A stretch of DNA of 64,000 bases from Tillandsia leiboldiana (lineage: Eukaryota; Streptophyta; Magnoliopsida; Poales; Bromeliaceae): contig JAQNDB010000156.1 of assembly GCA_029204045.2 (NCBI GenBank), positions 1 to 64,000 of the forward strand, written 5' to 3'. Within the stretch, counting starts at the first letter, position 1. Each line of letters starts with the position of its first letter. The notes below the pieces were generated by a model, which was not told the origin of the DNA, did no database searches, and saw nothing but the letters and a program-made list of their open reading frames with translations. Below, one piece after another: positions 44,501-53,512 of the stretch. A program made the position numbers and the translations under genes.

Positions 44501-46025
44501 GGTCGCGGAGTTCGCGCGAATGCGGTTGGAGGTAGTGCCTGCAGGCACAGTTCTGCAACTCCTAGCCTTGGTGGTCAAGCCGACGCTTTACGAGAAGATC
44601 CAGGAGGGACAGCAGACCGATCTGCACCTACAGCGTATACGAGACAAGATTCCCCAGGGTCAAGAGATTGACTTTGCGGTGAAAGACGACGGCACCCTAT
44701 GTTTCCGCGGGCGGGTCTGTGTGCCGGATTTACCAGAGTTGAAGAATGAAATCCTAGCGGAGGCACACCGAGCCCCTTATGCGGCCCACCCGGGGGGCAC
44801 GAAGATGTACAGGGATCTCAAGCAGACGTTCTGGTGGCCTAAGTTAAAAGAAGACGTGACGCGATACGTAGCCCACTGCCTAGTATGCCAACAGATAAAG
44901 GCCGAACACCAGCGACCAGCAGGGAAGCTACAGCCCTTACCGGTACCAGAGTGGAAATGGGACCAGATCACCATGGATTTTGTTACTGGATTCCCACGTT
45001 CACAACAGGGCCACGACGCGATCTGGGTTGTAGTTGACCGGTTAACCAAGTCAGCACACTTCCTACCAATTCACACCACTTGGACCCGCGAACGGCTGGC
45101 TCAAGTCTACATCAGCGAGATCGTGAGACTACATGGGGTACCGGCATCGATCACCTCGGACAGAGACACGCGCTTTGTCTCGAAGTTTTGGCAAAGCCTC
45201 CAACAGGCCATGGGGACCAGACTACATTTCAGCACCGCCTTCCACCCTCAGACGGACGGACAGTCAGAGCGCACGATACAAACCCTAGAAGACCTGCTCC
45301 GCGCCTGTGTGCTTGATTGGGGAATCGGATGGTCACGCTACCTACCTCTCGTGGAATTTGCCTACAACAACAGCTACCAGGCCAGCATTCAGATGGCGCC
45401 CTACGAAGCACTGTATGGAAGGCGCTGCCGATCCCCGATCTGCTGGGACGACTTGGGAGAGCGGAAACTTTTGGGACCCGACTTAGTGGAAGAAACGGAA
45501 GAGAAAGTGCGCCTTATCAGACAGCGCTTGCTGACCGCCCAGAGTCGACAGAAGAGTTACGCAGACCAGAGGCGCCGGGACTTGGAGTTTCAAGTGGGGG
45601 AACATGTGTTTTTGCGGGTCTCGCCATCCAGAGGAATCAGGCGTTTCGGGCTAAGGGGCAAGCTGAGCCCACGGTTTGTGGGGCCATTTGAGATTCTAGA
45701 GCGCATCGGCCCAGTAGCTTACCGCCTCGCCCTACCACCAAACCTCGACCGAGTCCACGATGTGTTCCACGTATCAATGCTTCGGAAATATCTCCCCGAC
45801 CCATCACATGTCCTGGACACCTCTGCACTCGAACTTAAGGAGGACCTGAGCTTCGAAGAAACCCCAGTGAAGATCCTGGCAAGGGAAACAAAATCACTGC
45901 GGAATCGAGCCATCCCCTACGTGAAGGTGCTCTGGAGCAACCACGAGGAGCGAGAAGCAACATGGGAGCTGGAGTCTAAAATGAGGGAGAACTACCCGAA
46001 CCTGTTCACCACCACCCGGGTCTGA
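41565..46025 (+). CDS. gag-pol: A gag-pol polyprotein (1486 uninterrupted codons)
   Basis: Polyprotein that packages element RNA, copies it to DNA and integrates it. In residues of this frame: gag capsid domain about 25-200 (PPTFEG, ARLWWKT, LNHIQQG); zinc knuckles 258-270 (C-X2-C-X3-H-X4-C, one residue short) and 277-290 (canonical CFRCGKRGHFRRNC); protease with DTGA at 370-373; RT about 560-735 with catalytic Asp 641 and FIDD 703-706; RNase H with D852, E880, D914, D957; integrase zinc site H1068, H1075, C1105, C1108; catalytic D1138, D1199, E1235 (35-residue spacing); GPF motif 1373-1375; chromodomain-like end about 1432-1482 (YVKVLWSNHEEREATWELE). All key residues are present. The Met at 41565 is not the natural start; see the gag part at 41273. 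Gag and pol are in one frame. Confidence 0.93.
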   Translation: MVTPTPIAAAAATSGGGVVMTERDRVRANLKDFKKHDPPTFEGDTTDPWVVENWEGSMEKLFEDLLMEDHERVPLAVHCLEGNARLWWKTIRPDPAKGTALPSWTTFKKELFEAFFTSSVKKKLEDDLNHIQQGDRTVMEYQREFVRLVNCVPFVARDEAHKAQLFVDGLRSDIFEVVNAAGLHTFQGVVDKATTVERGFAVTRARRENAARLRDQKRHQQGWGEGSSSGSRPPKRWRPPTGPRGAPTGGPRPWNRPCIICGGGHLTGECPQRDDHCFRCGKRGHFRRNCPLGGGSAPMGAPTPRPQPSGRGKAPMASASRPPAPRREEDRQPQPGGRVFSMTRQGTDLPEDALAGTTSVLNSRARTLFDTGATHSFISREFVFTHNLEETPLQASLTVQTAGGTLEATSFVAACPIMLGRLACPWDLAVIPLKEYDVVLGMDWLTRYQALIDCDKRQLRLQEPGFPEHVYIMGKSISFPAVISAARARRLVEGGCVAYLASVDLAIRPSTTLADIPVVRDYPDVFPAELPGMPPEREVEFPIELLPGTHPITKAPYRMAFAELKELKAQLEDLLDKGFIRPSVSPWGAPVLFVRKKDGSLRLCIDYRGINKVTVKNKYPLPRIDDLFDQLRGATVFSKIDLQSGYHQLRVRNEDIPKTAFRTRYGHYEFTVMPFGLTNAPAVFMDMMNRIFRPFLDRFVVVFIDDILIYSTTDEEHEDHLRTILQTLREQKLFAKLQKCEFWLREVGFLGHVISAQGIAVDPKKVEAVVDWRPPTSVTEVRSFLGLAGYYRRFVEGFAKIAAPLNRLTRKGEKFIWTAKCQESFEELKKRLTKAPILVLPTPGEDYEVYCDASRIGLGGVLMQQGKVIAYASRQLKDYERNYPIHDLDLAAVVFVLKLWRHYLFGVHCNVFSDHQSLKYIFTQKELNLRQRRWLELLKDYDVTIQYHPGKANVVADALSRKGHRDGASESALTEQDHLVAEFARMRLEVVPAGTVLQLLALVVKPTLYEKIQEGQQTDLHLQRIRDKIPQGQEIDFAVKDDGTLCFRGRVCVPDLPELKNEILAEAHRAPYAAHPGGTKMYRDLKQTFWWPKLKEDVTRYVAHCLVCQQIKAEHQRPAGKLQPLPVPEWKWDQITMDFVTGFPRSQQGHDAIWVVVDRLTKSAHFLPIHTTWTRERLAQVYISEIVRLHGVPASITSDRDTRFVSKFWQSLQQAMGTRLHFSTAFHPQTDGQSERTIQTLEDLLRACVLDWGIGWSRYLPLVEFAYNNSYQASIQMAPYEALYGRRCRSPICWDDLGERKLLGPDLVEETEEKVRLIRQRLLTAQSRQKSYADQRRRDLEFQVGEHVFLRVSPSRGIRRFGLRGKLSPRFVGPFEILERIGPVAYRLALPPNLDRVHDVFHVSMLRKYLPDPSHVLDTSALELKEDLSFEETPVKILARETKSLRNRAIPYVKVLWSNHEEREATWELESKMRENYPNLFTTTRV

Positions 46026-46043
46026 GTTTCGAGGACGAAACTC
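46024..46043 (+). other. Stop-codon hairpin of A gag-pol
   Basis: GAGTTTCG-AGGA-CGAAACTC: perfect 8-bp stem with a 4-nt loop. The TGA stop (46023-46025) provides its first bases. It is followed by TTTTTTT and the purine tract GAGGTGAGTGG (46052-46062) touching the 3' LTR, the likely plus-strand primer site. Equivalent hairpins are in B, E and F. Confidence 0.85.
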
Positions 46044-46062
46044 GTTTTTTTGAGGTGAGTGG

Positions 46063-48618
46063 TGTGATAACCGCGGATTTATTTTTACCTTTCGGGGCTT
46101 TCCGTCGATTTTTTATTGAACCGTCTGGTTGACAATAGGGGTTCGAGGGTAATTTTTCCTTATTTTTTCTGGGCAGACGGTCGGGGCTCGCGGGTATTTT
46201 TGGTTAATAAAGCTCGCGAAACGGAGACCGGCGGCGCGATCGGTTTTGGATTCCGACCCCCGGTTCTCCCAGAATAAATTCCGGAAGCTGGTACCGTAGC
46301 CCAGGTGACTTACACAATTACCGGGGGCGGACCGAACTCTGGTCCGCAATCAGATCGAGTTTAGTCGACCAGTTTGAGGTATGGGTTTCGACCACCCCTT
46401 TTTGTTTTCCTTTCACCCGAGGGGTTAAAATTAATTTTGGGGTCCAAAATCCACTACGCCCAAAACGTCTAAGTAGTCGGCCTTGGGAATTAGGTTTCCT
46501 AAACCTCGCCTCCCCCTCCTTGGCGTATAATATCCGAGCGTGGACGAGGAGCGGTCCCCAAAAAAAAAAACCCTCGTCCTTTCCATCGGCCGGCGTGGAA
46601 GAGAAGAGATCGATCGCCTCCCCGCAAAGATCCGACGAACGCGAAGAGGACGATCCCTCTCCTTCGCCCGGTACCGACCAAGACAAGGTGAGCCGTGTTT
46701 TCGTTTTCTTTTCTTGTCTTTTTCCTCGTCACGAGCGGGGAGGGTGGGGGTTTCTTGATCTTCGTCGGAGAGGGAAGGAGAGGGGCGTGCCGCCGCACGG
46801 GGGCGCCGTGCGGGGTAACCGCATGCAAGGCGCCGCGCGGGGCAGCCCGCGCATGCGGGGGCACCGCGCGGTGCAGCCCGCGCATGCGGGGGCGCCGTGC
46901 GGGGCACCCGCGTGCGGAGCGCCGCGCGGGGCAGCCTGCGCATGCGGGGGCACCGCGCGGCGCAGCCCGCGCATGCGGGGGCGCCGTGCGGGGCACCCGC
47001 GTGCGGGGCGCCGCGCGGGGCAGCCCGCGCATGCGGGGGCACCGCACGGTGCGGCCCGCGCATGCGGGGGTGCCGTGCGGGGCACCCGCATGCGGGGCGC
47101 CGCGCGGACAGCACGGCGGCGCGTGGGGGGTTCGGTCGCTGCCGTCGGGGGCCGGCCGGTGTTGGGGCTTTTCCTTACTTCGCGTTTAAAGGTTCTTGAC
47201 CTCCCCGCCCGGGGATCCCGTCTTGCAGCTTCGGGGAGCGCGCCGGGACGCGGGGAGCCGAGCGTGGTTTTTCTACTGGCGACAGGTGGGTTGTTTTTAC
47301 TTTATTCCTAGCCTCTAAATTCTATCTTATTGGACGGGGTCTATTCTAAGTGTACTGGGGTTACATAATGACGGGTGAAAGCTTATGCATGTTAGTGGGT
47401 TCGCTATAATGACTAGCGTCGATCGCCGACGGTGTTCTTCTTTTTCAACCCTTATATGTCAGCGGGCCTCCTTCGAGTGCGCGCAGTATTACCTTGTTTT
47501 CGATTATGCACTTTACCTCATTTACCTCATTTACCTCATTTACCTCATTACTCTTATTATTCTTATTGTGATACTGACATGATGGTGGTTACGGTTACTG
47601 GGCTCGAGGTTGCCACACGCGCACCCGCGGTTTGGCCACCGCAGAGGGTGCGCTTTTCCGGAAAAGAGGTCGTAGAACCCGTGTTTACCCACGAGGTGAC
47701 GTAGTGGGGGCCCCTTATTAGTTGTGGGGTTGAGGCGCCTAGGTGCGAGCGGAGCGACCCGCCGGTTTAGTTGTCCGGCGCGGTCGCGGTGTTGCAGGTA
47801 CGGTATGGGGCCGTCGGTAGTGGACCGACGCGGCCGGGTATTACAGGATGCAGATATACAGGTTACCTTTTTTTCCCCCCCCCTTCCCAAAAGGGTGGTT
47901 GCTCCGGTTGTCGCCACGGTTTGTTTTTATTATTTTCCCTTGCACGGCGTTTATTAGTCACTGACTTCCCACTTCGTGACAGGGCCCAGGCGAGGGGAGA
48001 GGTAGGTGGCGGTGAGGACGGGGCGGACACAGCGGGACCGTTGGAGACTCTGAACTTTATACTTTCCTTTTCTTTTCAGCTTTTCATTTATATTGTGGGC
48101 ATGTGTGAGGTTCCCGATACCCTTGTGGGGTCGACGTAGATGTCGGTATTTGATTTTCTGTTTATGCACTACCTTCTCCTTTATTTCCTACTGGCCATTT
48201 GAAAAGCGAAACAAAAACAAAGAAAAGATTGCGAAAACCGTTTTCAAAACCTAAGTGTCGTGTGGGCACCGTTTTCAAAACCCTGGGGTTTATGCTGATT
48301 TCGAAACTCGTTTTCAAAACTTAAGTGCCGGGTGGGCACTCTTTAAAAACCGTGGATTTATCCTTTCAAGTTGAAGTGGCCATGCGCTTAAATATTTAGA
48401 ATACTGGTTGTATGAAATTGAATGTTGTGATTGAATGGTTATGTTTGCTTGGGAGATGTATTCAACCACACGCCGTGCACGTACAGGGGAGACTCTGTCC
48501 GTTTGCAGAGAGATCCTGTATGTGCGGCGGGTCTGGGCACGCACCGGGAAAGAAAGAGACCTTTCAAAAAAAAAAAAAGAATGCCGTTTCCGCTAAAACA
48601 AACCCCCGGGGCGTGACA
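46063..48618 (+). repeat. A 3' LTR
   Basis: 2556 bp; differs from the 5' LTR mainly by a roughly 115-bp shorter minisatellite and a few single bases. TATA box 46526-46533; candidate donor GT 46688-46689; hairpin series 47759-47829; acceptor AG 47981-47982; GTGTG-loop repeats 48254-48270 and 48324-48340 (AGTGCC-GGGTG-GGCACT, fully paired); long hairpin 48472-48528. The right target copy CTCCC follows at 48619-48623. Confidence 0.95.
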
Positions 48619-48623
48619 CTCCC

Positions 48624-50132
48624 GGCCCGCGCCTCTGCCGCCCGCCGTCGTGGACCCAGTCCACGCCTGGACCCGTGCACCCGTTTTCAGAAAAAGGGTC
48701 TAGGAGCTCCGTTTTTAGCCCGTTTCGCCCCATTTTTGAGTGTTTTAAACCGCGACGATGTTTTTAACGAATAAATTTTTGTTGCAGCTGTTCGGGCACG
48801 CGGTGAGGGTATTTTTGTTGGAATTTCCACACGTCTCTTTCTTCGTGTTTGAGGTGGGTTTTATTTTGGGATCAAACGTCGGGTTCCCGACAGCTGTACT
48901 TCAACTTTAATCGATTCAAGTTAATTTGATTTATGTTAAATTAAGTAAAATTGCAAGGTATTTGTTGATACTAATCTGGTAGTCCTTATGGTCACTATTA
49001 TCTGGTATACTATTGTGGTTTTGTTACTTGGCTCGAGGCTGCAGCACGCGCACCCGCGGTTTGGCCACCGCAAAGGGTGCGCTTTTCCGGAAAAGTGGTC
49101 GATGACCCGTGTAAACCCACGAGGTGACGTAGTGGGGGCCCCCGTAGGTGGGGGGTTTGTGCGCCGAGGTGCGAGCGGTGTGACCCATCGGGGTAGGTGC
49201 CCGACGTGGTTTACCGAGGTAGGTGCTCGGTTGGATGCCGGGGTAGGTGCCCGGACTAGGTTGTGCAGGTGTGCGAGGTCTTGTCCCCGTGTTGGGAGAG
49301 TGGATTGCTCCGGATAGTTTACGGTTGGGCGCACTTCTTTTTCCTGCTTTCCTTATTATTCTATATTGTCGCTGACTTCCCACTTTGTGACAGGATCCTT
49401 CCGGGGGGAGTGATAGGCGACGGTGAGGCCGAGGCTGGAGTTGTCGGGTCTTTGGAGACCCCGTATTGTTTATCTTCCTTCTTTATTGTCGCTTTCCATT
49501 TATTACTGTAGACTCATGTGTGGTTCGCGATACCCTTGTGGGGTCGGTGTGGATGTCGGCAACCCTTTTGCTTATTGGTTAAGCTTTCTTTCCTCTTTCT
49601 GTTGGCGCTTTCGAAAAGAAGAAAAAAAAAGAAAAACAAGCTTAAAAGAATTTCGAAAACCGTTTTCAAAACCTAAGTGTCGTGTGGGCACTGTTTTCAA
49701 AACCTTGTGGATTTATGGATTTCGAAAAAAGGATTTCAAAACCTAAGTGTCGTGTGGGCACTGTTTTCAAAACCCTGTGGATTTACGTCGTTTTCGAAAC
49801 CGGATTTAAAAATCTAGACGCTGAGTGGGCGTCGTTTTCAAAAACTGTGGATTTATCCTTTCAAATTGATTGGCCGTGAGGTTTATGCAATTATAGTACA
49901 TATATGAATGCTTGAAACTGTTGTGATTGAACTGTTGGCTGTATTTGAACCCTGTACTAGCTGCGACGCCGTGCATGTACAGGGGAGACTCTGTCCGTGT
50001 GCAGAGTGACCCTGTGCATGCGGCGGGTCTGGGCTCGCACCGGGGGAAACCTTTTCAAAAAAAAATTTTACACGCTAAATTGCTTATTACATGTGAACCG
50101 TTTTCGCTAAATGAAAACCCCGGGGCGTGACA
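48624..50132 (+). repeat. B 5' LTR, part 3
   Basis: Resumes with GGCCCGCGCC after the A target copy and ends GGGGCGTGACA at 50132. It holds three 7-nt-loop hairpins (49188-49204 TCGGG-GTAGGTG-CCCGA; 49213-49231 ACCGAG-GTAGGTG-CTCGGT; 49238-49254 CCGGG-GTAGGTG-CCCGG), the acceptor block (49372-49393), three GTGTG/GAGTG-loop repeats (49676-49692, 49746-49762, 49817-49833 with stem GACGC/GCGTC) and the long hairpin 49968-50024 (CATGTACAGGG paired with CCCTGTGCATG). Confidence 0.93.
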
Positions 50133-50140
50133 GATTAAGA

Positions 50141-50152
50141 TGGTATCAGAGC
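50141..50152 (+). other. B primer-binding site (tRNA-iMet)
   Basis: TGGTATCAGAGC, 8 nt after the LTR end, followed by C so that 13 bases match the tRNA-Met 3' end. The 200-bp leader to the gag ATG has no gene; an acceptor-like GTACAG immediately precedes the ATG. Confidence 0.93.
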
Positions 50153-50360
50153 CTTCAGAGCTTCTTTCAATCACAACAGTTTGTGCCGACATCCGTGGGG
50201 ATACCTCACGATACTACAGATGGATGAATGGATAGGGCGTAGGAGGCTAGGACGTGAGTGATCCGGGGCGGGAAAAGTCTGAGTCCTTTCTCTCGATAGG
50301 CGGTCCGTTATTTATTAGCAAAGGCTAAAGCTGTTTTTTTCCTTGTGTGCATGTACAGAC

Positions 50361-51422
50361 ATGGCCCGTACTAGATCATCGACCGAGGACACCGGAGAGG
50401 ACGCGACGACGACGACGGCCGCGGAGAACCAGCTCCTGCGGCAGCAATTGAGGGAGATGGCGGGGCAACTGGCAACCCTCACGAACCACGTGCGTCAGTT
50501 GACGCAACAGCAGCAGGCTGCGACGGTGACGGCCGCCCCGGTCCCTCCGCAGGGGCCAAATGCGCCAGCAGCGGCGCCGCCGGCGGCGACTACGGGACCG
50601 ACGCCGGGGACCACCAGTAGGGTTACCTTGGAGGAGACTGTGGTCACACCTTCCCCTACCGTGGCTGCCGCCGCCGCGGGGGAGGGGATAGCTGTGCCGA
50701 CTGAGCGTGAGCGGGTACGGGCCAACCTGGCGGACTTCAAGAAGCACGACCCGCCCATGTTCAAAGGGGAGACGACTGATCCTTGGGTCGTCGAGAAGTG
50801 GGTGGGGTCGATGGAAAAACTGTTTGAAGACTTTCTCATGGAGGACGACGAGCGGGTTCCCCTAGCGGTCCATTTTCTGGAGGGGAACGCCTGCTTGTGG
50901 TGGAAGACAGTACGCCCCGATCCTACTAAGAGTACCGCGCTTCCGTCCTGGGCGACGTTCAAGCAGGAGCTGTTTGGGGCCTTTTTCAGCAACAGCGTCA
51001 AAAAGAAGTTGGAGGATGACTTGAACCACATCCAGCAGGGGAACAGGACGGTCATGGAGTATCAGCGGGAGTTCGTCCGGCTAGCAAACTGCGTCCCGTT
51101 CATCATAAGGGACGAGTCCCACAAGGCTCAACTCTTTGTCGACGGCTTGCGGAGCAATATCTTCGAAGTGGTGCAAGCAGCCGACCTGCACACCTTTCAG
51201 AAAGTGGTCGACAGGGCCACTACGGTGGAGCGGGGGTTCGCTGTCACGCGTGCCAGGAGAGAGAACTCAGCGCGGCTGGAGGACAGGAAGCGACAACAGC
51301 ATAACTCGGGGGGGGGGGGGGCTCTTCTAGCGGGAGCCGACCCCCCAAACGGTGGAGACCGCAAGCGGGACCTCGGGGCGCACCAGCAGGAGGGCCGAGG
51401 CCGGGAGATAGGCCCTGCGTGA
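50361..51422 (+). pseudogene. gag: B gag (ends by frameshift in a G run)
   Basis: ATG 50361 (MARTRSSTEDTGEDA) after TGTACAGAC. N-terminal coiled-coil-like helix NQLLRQQLREMAGQLATLTN, Pro/Ala/Thr linker, capsid domain (ERVRANLADF, PPMFKGETTDPWVVEKW, EGNACLWWKTVRPDP, KKLEDDLNHIQQG, FAVTRARRE). The frame is lost at a run of about 13 G (51308-51321): the expected SGSRPPKRW becomes out-of-frame sequence, and the true continuation with the zinc knuckles lies in the frame starting near 51419. Here the N-terminal part and capsid are joined in one frame, unlike A, and show what the ancestral gag looked like. The G run may be a length error. Confidence 0.85.
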
Positions 51423-52837
51423 TATGCGGAGGGGCGCACCGAGCACCCGAGTGCCCCCAGCGACATGATCATTGCTTCCGCTGCGGCAAACAGGGGCACT
51501 TCCGCCACAACTGCCCCTTGGTCCTGGGAGGGGTTACTGCAGCAGCCACGGCACCGTCACCACAGTTTTCTGGACGAGGGAAGGCACCTTTGGGGTCGAT
51601 CTCTAGACCCCCTGCACCACGACGAGAGGGGGAGAAACAACCGCAGGCTGGCGGGCGGGTTTACTCGATGACCCGCCAGGAGTCGGATCCACCAGAGGAC
51701 GTACTTGCAGGTATTGTTTCCGTTTCAAATTCTCGCGCTAGAACCCTTTTCGACACTGGAGCAACACACTCTTTCATTTCTTGTGACTTCGTGTTCATGC
51801 ATGACCTGGAGGAGACACCGCTTCCGGATCGGATGACGGTCCAAACGGCAGCCGGGGCCCTGGAGGCGGTTAACTTCGTGGCCGCCTGCCCGATCCGGTT
51901 AGGGCGGCGACTGTCCTGCCCGTGGGATTTGGTGGTGATACCTTTGAAAGAATACGACGCCGTGTTGGGCATGGACTGGCTCTCGAGGTACCGAGCGCTC
52001 ATCGATTGCGAGAAAAGGCAGGTGCGATTACAAGAACCGGGTTTCCCTGAGCACGTGTACCTGGCGTGCAAGAGTACAACCTTCCCTACGGTAATCTCAG
52101 CGGCAAGAGCCAGAAGACTGGTAGAAGGGGGATGTGTAGCCTACTTGGCATCGGTGGACCTGATCGCCCGCCCCTCGGGCACACCGTCAGACATTGCAGT
52201 GGTGAAGGACTTTCCCGACGTTTTCCCAACAGAGCTACCCGGGATGCCCCCCGAGCGAGAAGTAGTTTTCCCTATCGAACTCCTACCGGGCACACAACCT
52301 ATTACGAAGGCGCCCTACCGAATGGCCTTCGCAGAACTGAAGGAGCTCAAGGCACAACTCGAAGACCTCTTGGACAAAGGATTTATTAGGCCGAGCGTAT
52401 CACCTTGGGGTGCGCCGGTACTCTTTGTGCGAAAGAAGGACGGAAGTCTACGACTCTGTATCGACTACAGAGGGATCAACAAGGTTACAGTGAAGAACAA
52501 GTACCCTCTGCCCAGAATCGATGACCTCTTCGACCAACTGCGGGGAGCGACGGTTTTGTCCAAGATCGATCTGCAATCGGGCTACCACCAGCTTCGGGTT
52601 CGGGACGAGGACATCCCAAAGACTGCCTTCCGGACCCGGTACGGCCACTATGAGTTCACGGTTATGCCCTTCGGACTGACAAACGCCCCCGCGGTGTTTA
52701 TGGATATGATGAACCGCATCTTCAGACCCTTCATCGACCGGTTCGTGGTGGTCTTCATCGACGACATCCTGATCTATTCGACCACCGACGAGGAGCACGA
52801 GGACCACTTGCGAAGCATTCTCCAGACTCTACGGTAA
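51419..52837 (+). pseudogene. pol: B gag C-terminus, protease and RT (premature stop)
   Basis: Begins inside the first zinc knuckle (ICGGAHRAPEC), then the canonical knuckle CFRCGKQGHFRHNC, protease LFDTGATHSFIS (catalytic Asp at about 51752), the linker PPEREVVFPIELLPGT, and RT with KIDLQSGYHQ and VVFIDDILIYS (first Asp of the FIDD near 52760). All RT catalytic residues are intact. Translation stops at TAA 52835-52837 where A has Glu (LRE-Q); the frame itself continues unchanged beyond it. More than 80 percent of residues look shared with A by eye. Confidence 0.88.
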
Positions 52838-53512
52838 CAGAAACTTTTCGCTAAGCTCAAGAAGTGTGAATTTTGGCTGCGCGAGGTGGGCTTCCTGGGT
52901 CATGTAATTTCGGCGGAAGGGATCGCAGTGGACCCCAAGAAGGTGGAATCGGTACTCAGCTGGCAGCCGCCAACCATAGTGATGGATATCCGCAGCTTTC
53001 TGGGCCTGGCAGGATACTACCGATGTTTCGTCGAGGGTTTCTCGAAGATAGCCGCCCCTCTGAACCGGTTAACCAGAAAAGGGGAAAAATTCGTTTGGAC
53101 GGACCGATGTCAGGAGGGTTTCGAAGAACTAAAGAGAAGGCTAACCAGAGCGCCAGTACTCGTTTTACCGATCCCCGGTGAAGACTACGAAGTGTACTGC
53201 GACGCGTCCAGGATCGGCCTTGGAGGTGTGTTGATGCAACAAGGGAGGGTAATAGCCTATGCCTCCAGACAGCTAAAGGAATACGAGAAGAACTACCCAA
53301 CGCACGACTTGGAGTTGGCTGCAGTAGTGTTCGTTTTGAAACTCTGGAGGCACTATCTCTATGGTGTCCACTGTACTGTATTCTCGGATCACCAAAGTCT
53401 GAAATACCTGTTTACCCAGAAGGAGCTAAACCTACGACAGAGACGATGGTTAGAACTACTAAAGGATTACGACTTATCAATCCAATACCACCCTGGAAAA
53501 GCCAACACTGTT
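52838..53512 (+). pseudogene. pol: B RT end and RNase H (after the stop, before a deletion)
   Basis: Same frame as the preceding piece. Contains KLFAKLKKCEFWLREVGFL, connection SFLGLAGYYRCFVEGF, and RNase H with YCDASRIGLGG, YEKNYPTHD, FSDHQS, ending SIQYHPGKAN. The last RNase H Asp (VVADALS in A) and the RNase H-integrase linker of roughly 55 residues are deleted at about 53508-53513, which also shifts the frame. The element therefore lacks a complete RNase H. Confidence 0.85.

Larger units (their letters stand above)
28117..48618 (+). mobile_element. Element A: young Ty3/gypsy chromovirus (assembled with a false duplication)
   Basis: Plus-strand element flanked by CTCCC (28112-28116 and 48619-48623), which restores the B LTR sequence when removed. 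Components: 5' LTR (28117-30794, seen again at 38403-41055), internal region with gag-pol (31010-35752 error-rich; 41273-46025 clean), 3' LTR (46063-48618, its start seen earlier at 35784-36537). True length is probably about 10.2 kb. 5' and 3' LTRs are nearly identical apart from homopolymer differences and one minisatellite contraction, so it inserted recently. Domain order gag-PR-RT-RNase H-INT-chromodomain places it in the chromoviruses. Confidence 0.9.

Noticed and set aside
28117..46025. Two separate A elements in tandem
   Set aside because: Both copies share the same C/B/A left junction, and only one pair of outer CTCCC duplications exists; contig overlap explains the data better.
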